Source of the DNA: a virus
Virus record (IMG/VR): IMGVR_UViG_3300001460_006335
Span: 18,224-82,223 of that record
Length of the DNA: 64,000 nt
Strand: one strand, 5' to 3'
Below are positions 41,101 to 50,100 of the stretch, piece by piece. A program made the translations under genes and the position numbers. How positions within the stretch are numbered: position 1 is the stretch's first letter; every line of letters begins with the position of its first letter. The notes beneath the pieces are model-generated. The model made no database searches, was not told the DNA's origin, and saw only the letters and a program-made list of their open reading frames with translations.

Positions 41101-44100
41101 TCCACTTCCTGTTACGGCTGTCATTGGAATATTTTTGTATATTTTACTTCCGGTAGTTGGGGTATATAAACTACCGCCAGTAATTGCCGCATTGTCAACA
41201 CCAGTTGCTACACCAAATCTTGTTTCTGTAACTTTACCTTGTGCATCACCATCAGCACTTTTTACAACTGTCCCTACTGTACCGCTAGTTACACTAAAAC
41301 TACCAACATTATCAGGATCAACATTTGCATATGTAAATGATGTTGCAGTAGGTGTACTAATAACTACTGCATTTTCATCAAATGTTGAATTATCAGCTAT
41401 AGTAACATTGACAGTATTTCCAATTTGTAGATTATGAGCGCCACTGGTTGTAATAGTAGATACATTACTTGTTCTAGCCGCATTTGCTATAGCATTGGTT
41501 GTAAATGTATAATTTGGTGTAGGATCTAAAACTAAGAACTGACTACTATTAGATGTTTTTATAAAGAAGTTATCAACTATTTCACTAACTACGCCAAGTG
41601 CAGTTGGATATACTCCGGAGTCAACACCGTCTACAAATAAATTATTTCCAGCGCCTGTTGCCCATTGTGACCCTGTACTATCATCACCCGCAATCCATTC
41701 ACCAGTAATACTTGCAACCAAAATGTTACCACTATTACCATAGAGTCCTTTAGCATAGCCTGTAGCACCAAAAGAAGTAGGTTGTGTTATTGTTGCTCCG
41801 TCTGCCGCTGAAATATTTCCACTTAATGTTAATTCTTGTTGTTCATAGTTTTCAGTACCAATATCGCCAGCCTTTAAATCTACAGCCGGTATATCGTCAA
41901 TTTGATCTAGTCTTGAAAGATATCCAAAAGTATTTGTATTTGTAAACTGTCGTGTAGCAGGAATCAAGTCAGCGTTTAATTGTCCGTTAACATTAAGTTG
42001 AACAATAGCACCCGGTACTGCCGCAGTACTCACAGTTTTATCAACAAATCCACCTAGTCTATTACTAATAAAGGATCTCACAGCTAACTGGGTTGATAAT
42101 CTAGTATTAGTTGCACCACCTAATTCGTCATCACCTAAGTTAACACTTGTTGAAATTTCTTCAATAATAACATCGGAAACACTTAATCTCAAAGCATCAA
42201 GTTCGTCCACCTGTACTTTGTTTCTAAATGTAATGTTACCTGTTCTGTTAAACGCTGTAATAAAGTCACCAACTTTAAAGTCACCAAGTTCGTTTGTACC
42301 TGATGAGTATACACGCCCTGGTAGTTCTTCAAACTGTTCAAACTCTGCTTTGGTGTTACCACCGTTTTGCGGTAGTGCGTTATAGTCTGTACCCGAACCT
42401 GCATATTCCCATGTGTGAGAAGATGAGTTAACAATACTAGGTCTATGGAACCATACTTGACTTTCAGGTAAATTGCCTAAATTTGTTAAACTACTACTTC
42501 CGTCTGTAGCTTTTACTGAAAATGTAGCACTACCTAATCCTGTTTTTGCTTGAACGGCATTAACCCCAATACTTGCATTTGGAGTTCCTGCGTGGTCTGC
42601 TGTGATAACACTTGTAGCATCAAATTGAATACGTAACAAACTACTTCCAACTGCAACTTGTTCAACACTTACAATAAGTCTACGTTCTGCTGGTTCCCAA
42701 CTAGAAACAATAGCACTGTTATTACTTGAACCTGTTGTACCAGCTATCGATTTACCTGGAGTAAAAACAAAACTTTCTGATCCAGACTCTAGTTCTAATT
42801 GCTGGTATGTTGTGTGCGAAGATGTTATCTCTTGTACAAAAAATTCAATTACTCCTGATAGGAACTTATGACTTCCTGTGCTTAATACTCTAATATCGAC
42901 TGGAAAATCTCCAGATTCATCAAAAGTAAGTTTAAATTCATCGTCATTAATTATGTTTATGTAGTATGTTTGTTCTTCGTCTAGTCCACCTAATGGTGTA
43001 TTGCCGTTAGCAGTATAAATTACTTTTTGTAAATTTGCAAATCCATGTCCAGTAATAGTAATGACATCAACACCTATGTTTACATCTGTAGCCGCATTAA
43101 ATGATTTTTCAGTAGCATTAGTTTTAAAATTGTTTGTTGTATCACCTTCAGAACTTACATCTTGTGCATCTGGTAAATCACCAGGATCATTAATAATTGT
43201 AGTAACAATATCAAATCTTGATGAGACAAAGTTTTGTGTTCCCGCAGATACTGATGTAATATAAGTTAATGCTAAATCTCTTGCTTTTTTGATTGCATCA
43301 ATTGTTTGTCTCTCTTGTCCACTAATACTAATTTGTGACGAGTCTGCTAAATTTTTTGTGTAATAAGAAAGTCCAGCACTTCTTGAATATCTGTTACCAG
43401 TATCCCAGGTATCTTTTGCTACAGCCTCAACAATTAATTTTGTATCTCTTAAGCACTTGGCTGAATCGTATACAAAATTATACCATTTAGCGGCTTCAGT
43501 TTGTGTTTCGATATATCCAGATACATTTTGTGCAATATTTTTTTGACCTTCTGCATTTAATCGGATTAAGTCATCTTGATACGCTTGTGCAACCCAGCTA
43601 ACGCCTGGATCAATTTTTGTTGGTTGTGTTGCTCCATCTGCTGTGATAAAATCTATAACTTCTTGCATTCTAGCTTGTACAAAAACTGCGGTATCTGATC
43701 CGCCTGCTGTACCTGATACATCCTGTGTTACAGTATTTCCAGATTTACCTATGTTTACAGTAATAGTATTGCCAGTTACTGATGCTATTGATAAAGCAGT
43801 GCCAGCGGCTGGATCAGTTGATCTTGGATATGTTTTGGTTACAGTATTACCATCTGTATCACAAGTAAATGATAATGAATTTGTAACTATTGTTGCTTTA
43901 TCGCTTGTAGTAAAACTGTGTGAACCTATAGTAATAACACTTAGACCTGTATCAGGATCATATGTTGCATTTGTAACATCTCTTTGAACAGTTGATTGAT
44001 TTGGTGCTGTTATAGTAACCGCATTTGTTACAGTACCACCTACATAAGTATGAACTCCTCCACCACTTTTAGTTACTGTTTGTTCTTGAACAATTTGACC

Positions 44101-46944
44101 TAATACTTCTTTCAATCTAACATAAGCGGCAAGTGTTTGTGCTTTTTCGCCATATTCTGATAGTCTATTATTAGCAAGTCCACCTGCTTGTGTTGTATTA
44201 GTAAAATTTTGATTAGCGGCATCAATAGTTTGTAAGTTACCACCATATGTTAAATCATATAAAAATGCATCTAAATAATGTCCAATATCTTCTTCACATT
44301 TTTCTTTACTATATGTAAATGTTTTTGAAAATGGTGCAGTTCCAGCGGCAATTTGATTATTAACATAGGCTGTAATTTCTGCAACAATAAATTTTCTATT
44401 TGCAATTAATTGTGCTCTTGCATTACCGTAGCCTGCAAGGTAGCTTGTATTATAGCCTGTGGGATCTGAAAATGTTCCAGTACCTGCAACTGTAATAGAA
44501 TTAGCTGTAGCACTTTCAAAAGTATGAGCTGACGAAGCGGCTGATCCTGCGTTACCAATATTTACTGTAACTGTAGTTGCATTTACTGCGGTAATTGTAA
44601 CAGGAGTTTTGTATGCCGGATCTGGATCTCCGTTAGATGCATTAACTGCTCTTGGATATGTTTTAGTAGAACTTGACGAGCCAACTGCTCCTACATTAAC
44701 AGTTATTGTAGTACCGGATACTGCTGAAATAGCTATTGCAACTCCGTCGGCTGGATCTCCTACTCTTGGATAGGTATGGTTTGTTGCATTACTATCAGCC
44801 GCACAAGTAAATGTTAAAGAATTTGTTTCTATTGTTACTGTGTCACTAGTTGTAAAACTATGTGAACCTATAGTAAGTTCCATTACGCCTGTTGCATGAT
44901 TGTATGTTGCATCAGTTACATCTCTTTTAACACTACCTGAAGTAATTGTAATTGCATCTGTTACAGTACCACCTACATAAGTATGAGCACCTTGTCCATA
45001 GTCACAGCTGAATGATAAGCTGTTAGGAGCAATTTCAATCTGGGTTCCTACAGTTAAATCGTGAGCACCTACGTTTAAAATAAGTGAACCGCTTGCCGCA
45101 TTATATGAAGTACCTGTGCCAGCAGTATATGTTCCAGAGTGTTCCAGAATATCAATAACTTCATCCCATAATGCGTTAACTCTTGCATCATATGTGGAAT
45201 CTTGTGTTATATTTGTAGTAAATGCTTTTGCTTGTGTAAAAGCATCTACTTCTTGTAGTCTTTGTGATTCAAATACTGCTGGTGTTTGACGTCCATTAAA
45301 GTATGTAATTACAGATGCAATTGATCTATAATTTGTGTTAAACGCCGCGTCGTACCTAATAGCATCTACTAATAATTTTGTATCTCTTTCACATTTTGCT
45401 TGCAGTGGATCGTAATCATATCCTGCCCAAATGCTTGCAGATGCACCAGCAATTTGAGTATTGATATATGAAACGGTATCAGTTGCAATAGTATTTTTAG
45501 CTAATAATAACAAGTCACGTGCAGTTTTATAATCAGGGTCTCTAAATCTTAATACAAATTCTTCAACTGGTGAAGCACGATTAATACCAACTACACTTAA
45601 AGTTTGTAATCCTTCAAAAGCACCTGTTGACGATACAAATGCTCTATCAAATTCAAAAGCTTTAGGTGAATACCCACTTGATCTCAACGCATACAAACCA
45701 AAGTTTGTAGCGGAGTTAGTAATAGAACAATATCCGCCGGACTGTGTATAAACACCGTTTAGTAGGAAGATTTCAAAACAAGACACAATCTGTGCATAAG
45801 CATCGTTGGTTAATCGCCATGCTGTACCGCCGAAGGACAGAATAGTAAAGGCGTTAGCAACCATTGACTTACCTTGTTCAGGTATTGATCCTACAACTGG
45901 GTTTTCTTGCTCTGAAGGTACTAGTCCAACGTTTGGAGATGTAATTTTACTACCATCAATTTTTGCTCCGTTACCGCCTAAGAATGAAAGTATGGAACAG
46001 TTTTGGATATATGGTGAAGTAGTAATAAAGGGTCTAGAAGTTGGCATATTTGTATAGCCAACCCTAGCTACAGTTACATCAAACGGATCATCAAAAGCAA
46101 CAGCATAATCAAAAGTAATTAATGGAACTCCGTTCTCGTCTACACCGTCTCTAAATGTAACTTCACCAAAGTAACAAGCATTACGCACCCGTAACATATC
46201 TTCGTTAGCATTTGCTGGACGTAAAATACATCCACGTAAGCCGTCACCTTTAATAACTGTGTTATCTGGAACAATAATAGGATTTTGTTCAGTGTAATCT
46301 CCAACAGCAACTTTAACGTTTACACGTTTATTATTTGTTGTGCCGTCTGTATTATAAACTAACCCAGAAGCAATCTGACAGGCACGTTTAATTGTTTTTA
46401 CAGGAGCACTTTGACCGTCATTTATATCATCACCTTGTTCATTAGAAACGTAGACAACATTACCGCCAAAAATATCAGGATCAGTAAAACTTAAATTTCC
46501 ATTAGCATCTGTTTTTAAAAGCTGACCTATAGTACCACTATTTGGAGGCAATGTTAGTGAGTATCCAGCGTCAAGCGTATCAGGTGCTTTTAGACTTACT
46601 CCGTCTGCACCAGATCCTGTTAATTCTTTAAGTGTAAGTGTGTTGGCATTTTCAATCTGTACATCATCATTTATATTGATGCCGTTATCAGTGATTATCA
46701 TTTTATCGTCAGCATTTACTCTTGCAGTAATTGCGGCTGACGTACTATCACCTAAATCATCAACTTTTAATTCTGTATTTCCTTCAAAAACTCTTTTTGT
46801 TATATCTTGAACTGTATTATCATCACGCAAAAGGTATACTTTTCCGTCTGCGGTGTTAATAGCTAATTCACCTGATTCTAACTGCGATACACTTGGTTGC
46901 TTCCCAGCAACCGCACTACGCTTATGCTTGATTTTTGTTGCCAT
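35155..46944 (-). CDS. Giant tail fibre/adhesin with beta-helix start and S74 chaperone end
   Basis: A 3929-residue protein. The N terminus KIKHKRSAVAGKQPSVSQLESGELAINTADGKVYLLRDD is a common fibre-attachment motif. Residues about 155-430 form a pectin-lyase-like beta-helix (VVYVSNEQGDDINDGQS, VAVGDYTEQNPIIVPDNTVIKGDG). Three KCxRD helical modules lie near 513-538, 878-905 and 1161-1188, with HTYVGG/TYPR beta modules between. The second half is a series of short-period beta repeats (TATTVNFARAATALKMGAATGTTTI types). The last 99 residues are a peptidase S74 intramolecular chaperone with FSDATLKDN (Ser3831 and the nearby Lys are the expected cleavage dyad) and MGVIAQEIEEHFPEVV. It should be trimeric and bind the host surface. 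Confidence 0.85.
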   Translation of the reverse strand: MATKIKHKRSAVAGKQPSVSQLESGELAINTADGKVYLLRDDNTVQDITKRVFEGNTELKVDDLGDSTSAAITARVNADDKMIITDNGININDDVQIENANTLTLKELTGSGADGVSLKAPDTLDAGYSLTLPPNSGTIGQLLKTDANGNLSFTDPDIFGGNVVYVSNEQGDDINDGQSAPVKTIKRACQIASGLVYNTDGTTNNKRVNVKVAVGDYTEQNPIIVPDNTVIKGDGLRGCILRPANANEDMLRVRNACYFGEVTFRDGVDENGVPLITFDYAVAFDDPFDVTVARVGYTNMPTSRPFITTSPYIQNCSILSFLGGNGAKIDGSKITSPNVGLVPSEQENPVVGSIPEQGKSMVANAFTILSFGGTAWRLTNDAYAQIVSCFEIFLLNGVYTQSGGYCSITNSATNFGLYALRSSGYSPKAFEFDRAFVSSTGAFEGLQTLSVVGINRASPVEEFVLRFRDPDYKTARDLLLLAKNTIATDTVSYINTQIAGASASIWAGYDYDPLQAKCERDTKLLVDAIRYDAAFNTNYRSIASVITYFNGRQTPAVFESQRLQEVDAFTQAKAFTTNITQDSTYDARVNALWDEVIDILEHSGTYTAGTGTSYNAASGSLILNVGAHDLTVGTQIEIAPNSLSFSCDYGQGAHTYVGGTVTDAITITSGSVKRDVTDATYNHATGVMELTIGSHSFTTSDTVTIETNSLTFTCAADSNATNHTYPRVGDPADGVAIAISAVSGTTITVNVGAVGSSSSTKTYPRAVNASNGDPDPAYKTPVTITAVNATTVTVNIGNAGSAASSAHTFESATANSITVAGTGTFSDPTGYNTSYLAGYGNARAQLIANRKFIVAEITAYVNNQIAAGTAPFSKTFTYSKEKCEEDIGHYLDAFLYDLTYGGNLQTIDAANQNFTNTTQAGGLANNRLSEYGEKAQTLAAYVRLKEVLGQIVQEQTVTKSGGGVHTYVGGTVTNAVTITAPNQSTVQRDVTNATYDPDTGLSVITIGSHSFTTSDKATIVTNSLSFTCDTDGNTVTKTYPRSTDPAAGTALSIASVTGNTITVNIGKSGNTVTQDVSGTAGGSDTAVFVQARMQEVIDFITADGATQPTKIDPGVSWVAQAYQDDLIRLNAEGQKNIAQNVSGYIETQTEAAKWYNFVYDSAKCLRDTKLIVEAVAKDTWDTGNRYSRSAGLSYYTKNLADSSQISISGQERQTIDAIKKARDLALTYITSVSAGTQNFVSSRFDIVTTIINDPGDLPDAQDVSSEGDTTNNFKTNATEKSFNAATDVNIGVDVITITGHGFANLQKVIYTANGNTPLGGLDEEQTYYINIINDDEFKLTFDESGDFPVDIRVLSTGSHKFLSGVIEFFVQEITSSHTTYQQLELESGSESFVFTPGKSIAGTTGSSNNSAIVSSWEPAERRLIVSVEQVAVGSSLLRIQFDATSVITADHAGTPNASIGVNAVQAKTGLGSATFSVKATDGSSSLTNLGNLPESQVWFHRPSIVNSSSHTWEYAGSGTDYNALPQNGGNTKAEFEQFEELPGRVYSSGTNELGDFKVGDFITAFNRTGNITFRNKVQVDELDALRLSVSDVIIEEISTSVNLGDDELGGATNTRLSTQLAVRSFISNRLGGFVDKTVSTAAVPGAIVQLNVNGQLNADLIPATRQFTNTNTFGYLSRLDQIDDIPAVDLKAGDIGTENYEQQELTLSGNISAADGATITQPTSFGATGYAKGLYGNSGNILVASITGEWIAGDDSTGSQWATGAGNNLFVDGVDSGVYPTALGVVSEIVDNFFIKTSNSSQFLVLDPTPNYTFTTNAIANAARTSNVSTITTSGAHNLQIGNTVNVTIADNSTFDENAVVISTPTATSFTYANVDPDNVGSFSVTSGTVGTVVKSADGDAQGKVTETRFGVATGVDNAAITGGSLYTPTTGSKIYKNIPMTAVTGSGTGARANITVTAGQITDVDLIRGGTGYASGDELGASPTDIGGTGSGFKIVCTAIEKRIYVDIIGGVLFVASTSSVDFVEDNTAIANKKTINLDDNISKNFLAGSSGGSGNVDYTNDRITITNHGFTTGDPVSYDTLTNVPIGGLTNTQVVYVKVIDANTIELYEGFSLLNKVEFLTTPANNNHNLTRKTVNITDNSIIVEGHGFTTGNALRLVTLSDGSSSNALFSVGGTAIASGSRFFVGSVTTNSFTLHTLRSDALSSINDLVTNAQDIDGIGVGSAEVIQQNVQVISQVNSSSKTVSNWNSLAVTNIDASNIISGIVSPSRLGGAGTPNSDTFLRGDSAYSVVVQKLKKASTTDNPITLTGSSISQEFYGTVNVGVNNIDLNPGGTFSTLGTSRFLQSQFDVASDASGQVFLKDGVIDAGTLDSLDSAYFLNPANLTSAVPVNRGGTNLTTYAVGDIIYASTTGTLNPLNIGRKDSVLKVSATGIPEWGTALDLAEGLDVGAAKLTSSSTGAGQVYNANVSSLEIGGAATNIAFGSTADTRNIFTLLASYEANASQSVVANLTSITQTTNGVAANGDKEIPLTSTTGILSGMLITGSASIPANTTVTGVTENFIYLSAETTGTVASALTLTFTYTPFTLGINVGDTINVASSTIANLDGSWPVTGATENATSFTFQTDANVTASNGDTPAGALTIDSNFVVKNTKFVLGNAEHATTPEPGRLLGTSGIGTDKSGGSISIEGGLGTGNGTGGDVIIKTGDVSTTGDIKHTSKQRMKIDTQGHVGIGEHEPDTTLHIKETAGTDTTFTMQRGANTDRNQIVFEQADGTAVGHIKHDAGGNDIVIGNYNGSAIIDRIKITGTNGNVEITSDLEVDGGDITTDQATFNLINTNATSVNAFGAATTIQMGTGGDGGGSTTIGHDLVVQGDLTVNGSQTTINSTTLTVDDKNIVIASGAADSSAANGAGITIDGASATLTWDHANTTWDSNQDFNLASGKEYFINDASVLNATTLGSAVVNSSLQTLGTITTGVWNGTIIDPTYGGTGVNNGSKTITLGGSFTHTGAHTLGITTTGNTSVTLPTSGTIARVDDGLNQFAATTSAQLAGVLSDETGTGVAVFGTSPEITTSITTGSTTFGLIDATATTVNFARAATALKMGAATGTTTIQNNLNVDGDIEIDGGDLTFSDASINIANTTPTTVNFADAASTLNIGATTGTMTLKNTNIVITNDLAINGTSLDTDETATFNLLKDNVTTIAFGQAATAIQMGATTGTTTVRNNLTTDGDLTISAGGVLIADAINNIPIGNLTPSSAAFTTLTANNFVTFTDATNATGDFASGSASVKMTGGLHVAKDIKADNFIGDASASDLTSGTIPDARVPSSAITQHQTDITATGILNGGSITSGFGSINIGTSTFSGNGGGLTDLVATQLSSGTIPDARIQSSGVTQHQADLTATGQLNAGSISTGFGNIDIGASSFTGTGACSFGATSFNDNNITNVGSIALDSITSDNGASIDFNSNAVVTFANTSSSTSTTTGAVRVSGGLGVAGALYAASMYTADGSNVQSLNASYLASGTVPNTRIDGTYSNLTGTGALDAGEITANFGNVNIGTSTFTGNGSGLTNVDATTLDSIDSGSFVRSDADDTITGLLTTSRSGEQLKLSDTSATGNPYIGFYQGTTRRAYIQFVDSGGILRLASDENNDRLDIGNGTTGLQHYVDGTGYTVWTSANDGTGSGLDADTLDGVNSGSFLRSDANDSFTGTLSGTGSINISGNVSCTSLSGDGSGITGVTATNAGTLDNLDSSQFLRSDSADQKTSGSLRFNDSIQLNFGTGDDAEIYHNGSDLYFDLNSDDDIYFRDGNSSNATRFTFDISSGNFTASGEITAFSDATLKDNIEIIADPLTKILSVRGVTFTRTDLADTETRHMGVIAQEIEEHFPEVVTTHEESGIKTVNYGAMAGVFIEAIKAQQTQIDDLKRMVKKLTDK
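35156..35163 (-). promoter_or_regulatory. Late promoter element over the giant fibre stop codon
   Basis: GATAAATA followed by G: the last codons GAT AAA TAG of the 3929-residue gene form the element. It lies just upstream of the sigma70 promoter, giving the downstream unit both early and late transcription. Confidence 0.5.
43380..45405 (-). repeat. Three KCxRD helical modules in the 3929-residue fibre
   Basis: Copies near 45330-45405, 44230-44310 and 43380-43460 encode Y-x-x-x-KC-x-x-D-x-x-x-x-x-(D/E)A-x-x-x-D-x-x-x-x-x-N. They are related to nine copies in the 3450-residue protein. Confidence 0.75.
44687..45050 (-). repeat. DNA block shared with the 3450-residue fibre gene (copy 1)
   Basis: About 360 bp that align base by base, with scattered substitutions, to 51961-52320. 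Both encode the TYPR/HTYVGG beta module. Confidence 0.75.
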
Positions 46945-47031
46945 AACGGCCTCCTATTTAGGTACGAGTCAAGTCTATATAGACGCCCATAATTTTAATT
47001 ACGATAGAAATCGCTCTTAAATGTATTTATC
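46945..47031 (-). promoter_or_regulatory. Late promoter and structured leader of the 3929-residue fibre
   Basis: GATAAATAC (47024-47031, minus strand) starts a leader of about 74 nt. It can form GCGAT-TTCT-ATCGT and the palindromic GTCT-ATAT-AGAC hairpin before AGGAGG and the ATG. It shares a TAGACTT...CGT...TAAA..GGAG layout with the leader of the gene at 59287. Confidence 0.5.
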
Positions 47032-47061
47032 AAGGATTAAAATAGTGGGTGTTTTATAGAT

Positions 47062-47193
47062 CTAGAACAACAAAAAGTCAATAATAATTGTTAGTATTAT
47101 ACCTTTTGCGAATGCAATCCAAGCTATACCATACCAGCCAATACCTAGTTTATCACTATACCATTCTATTTGTTTTTTATGCCAAGCTATCAA
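47062..47193 (-). CDS. 43-residue single-span membrane microprotein
   Basis: TTG start at 47193 overlapping the stop of the 3450-residue gene by 4 nt; stop at 47062-47064. The sequence MIAWHKKQIEWYSDKLG, then GWYGIAWIAF, then GIILTIIIDFLLF, has an amphipathic basic start and a C-terminal hydrophobic helix. It is too regular to be chance: the frame is open with a typical membrane profile and is coupled to the gene before. Similar short proteins occur in marine T4-like phages. The role is unknown; a lysis or envelope role is only a possibility. Confidence 0.6.
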   Translation of the reverse strand: MIAWHKKQIEWYSDKLGIGWYGIAWIAFAKGIILTIIIDFLLF

Positions 47194-50100
47194 AATGAAC
47201 CGCCGTCTATTGTGTCTGTCCAAATTGGAGTATCATCGCCTGAATCTGTTACTGTTAGCATTTGGAATGATGTATTAATATCTGCACTACCTGCCGCTTC
47301 TGTAACTTGCAATTGACTTGTATTATCTCCATAAACAATACCGTTTGGAACAAAGCTACTTCTACCAGTACCACCATATTGTACTTCTAAATCAGTTGTT
47401 AATGATAAGGTTCCTATTGCTCCGTTTACAACAGTAAGTTTATTATTAATAGCGTCAATAATTTCAGTACTATCATCAGCAACAACACTACCTCTAAAGC
47501 TTGAAGCATCAAGCACACCTGTAACAAATAAGCTTTGATCTACTTGTACATTATTTGTAAATGTACTAGTTGTGTCACTTATTCTAAATTTTTCAATACC
47601 AGCTGTACCGTTAACCATTGTTTTGAATACCATATCAAAATCTTCTTGGTTACCAGTAATATCAATTGCTGTAACTTCAATTTGTCCGCCTACTTCAAAA
47701 TTGTTATTTGAAGTTTCTAATTCAAATTTAAGTCCTGTACCACTACCAACTGTTGGAGATCCACTAACACTATGATGTGCTAAACTAACTGGATATACTA
47801 CATCGTCGGCGGCACTATCCGGTGCATTAGTAATAATTTTTAACGATTCAGGAGATTCAATAGTATCTGCTTTTATTAATATTTTATCACTTGCAACATT
47901 GGCTAGTGTAAGCACTCCGCTATTATCACCACCTATAAATCCTTGTACGTGTAAATCTTTAGCTATTCCAGCACCACCTGATACAACTAATCCGCCGGTT
48001 TGATAATCTGTACTTTCAGTAGTATTTTGTACATTTAGAATAGTTGTTGTACCAATATTAAATTCGGTGTTAGAAAGTGTTGCCCGTTTAGTTCCTTCTG
48101 TATAAAAGTCTAATTCATTGTTATCAGCACCAGGTGTATCTTCAGCTAAGATATATGTATTTTGATCTACATCAATTACACCACCTAAGCTATTCCACGC
48201 TACACCATCGTAACCTTCAAATGCATTTGTAGTAGTGTTAAATCTAATTCTACCTGTAACATTTGTTGGACGCTGTCCTGTGGTACCAACCGGAATTTGG
48301 AAACCAGCAACACTATCTACAATTACAACCTCGTTGTTTATAGTTAATGTACCTGTTGCCGCTCCTATGTTAACTGATGTAGCGGCTCCAAACGCATTTA
48401 TTGTTGTAGCATTTGTATTGAATACATTGAAAGCACCTGTTTCATCTGTAATAATATTTGTGCCATTTACTTCAACATCTCTATCAGCTTTTAAATCTCT
48501 ATCTGCTGTTATATCATTACCAGCATGGATATCTTGTTGTGTACTTAACCCACCTGTAATTTGTACTGCACCAGTTGTGCTACTTGTAGCATTTGTGTTA
48601 TTTTGTACAACAAGTTTAGGTGTTGTACCAAGTTTTATAGATTCTGAACCATCTGTTGTTACAATGTCTAAGTATTCACTTAGGTTTTCGTGTATTCTAA
48701 AATTGTTAATACCAGAATCTGGTATATCAATATCTATTTTACCTTTAATAGTATGTGCGTTTACAGTTCTGTCTGTACCTAGTGTTAAGTTATCATCAAT
48801 GTCTGCACTGCCGCCTACATTAATATTCTTTTCAATACCGGCTCCACCATCTACTATTAACGACCCTGTATCTTTACTTGTACTATCAGTTGTATTAGCA
48901 ATAATTACACTTGGTTGTTGACCAAAGGTTACTGATTCTTCACCTGATCTAGTATTAATACTAATGTAATCTTCTGTTCCTTCTGTAATACTATATGCTT
49001 GTAATTCTTCGTCCGGTATAGTAATTGCAACATCGCCTGTAAATATCAAATTACCATTTACAGTTAATGCGCCTTGAACTGTCATATCAGGATTAATAGT
49101 TACTAGTCCATTTGCGGCGCCTAAATTTATAGCCGTTGCTTGTCCAAATGCGTTAACTGTTGTTGCGTTTGTGTTTAATAATTCAAAAGCACCAGTTGAA
49201 GTAGTTGAAATAACACTACCATTTACATCAAAGTTTCCGTTTAGTGTAACGTTTCCTTGAACTGTACCACCAGTTAATTTATTTAGATATCTAGCTTCAA
49301 CATAATTAGAAACAGCTCTTTGAGTAGGAGCAGTATTTAAATCCTGTGTACCTAAACTTGAAACAAGTGCTTCATTATCACTAACCTCTTTTAATTCTAC
49401 ACCAACTGGAATACCGTTTCTAATGAAAGGTCCAACACTAGTTAATCCTGATAAATCAATTTCATTAGCATTAAGTGTGATGCTACCTGTTAATGCATTT
49501 ACACCAAAGAAGTCACCAACTCTAAAGTTACCGATTTGGTCAACAGTACCACCTGCAAAAACTTTACCTTGATTACTTTGTATAATTTCTGTTGAAGGAA
49601 CAGCCGTACCTCCAAAGAACGGTAGTGCATTATATGTTATACCTGCACCTACATATTCAAATGCGTGACCTGAAGTACTTACTGTACTTACATTATGCAA
49701 GCTACCTAACTTATCAGTAGTTACACTTATTATTCCTGGAAATAAGTTAACATCAAATCTACCACCATATTGTAAGTTTAATGCTGAAATAGCATTGTCT
49801 ACAATAGTTTGTTCAGCGGCAAGTATAGTATTACGTTCAGTCAAATAAATGCTGTTACCTAATGTTAAGTCAGGTTCTCTTTCAAACCAACCACTTACTG
49901 ATTTATTATAAATCGAATCTGCTAATCTATTAATCAATAATTCACAAGTTGCACCCGGATATGTTGCTGTTCCTATCAAGGTACTTCCGTCTGGTATAGT
50001 TTGTATCTGATTAAATGTGTTGCCAAAACTTTTTGTTACAGTATCATTTATTGAAACTTTAGCAATAATATCTGCAAGATAGTAATTAGCATATGCAGTT

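Noticed and set aside
36437-41437. Long plus-strand open frames (for example 36437-37312 and 40817-41437) opposite the 3929-residue gene
   Set aside because: They are antisense shadows of Thr/Ala/Val repeats: low-complexity Pro/Val/Leu-rich peptides without ribosome sites.
46945-46990. A 10-codon upstream frame (MGVYIDLTRT) in the leader of the 3929-residue gene
   Set aside because: It has no Shine-Dalgarno and its codons coincide with the palindromic hairpin; I see no proof of translation.
48235-48921. Plus-strand frame opposite the 3450-residue gene
   Set aside because: Same reason: a hydrophobic low-complexity antisense translation with no start signal.
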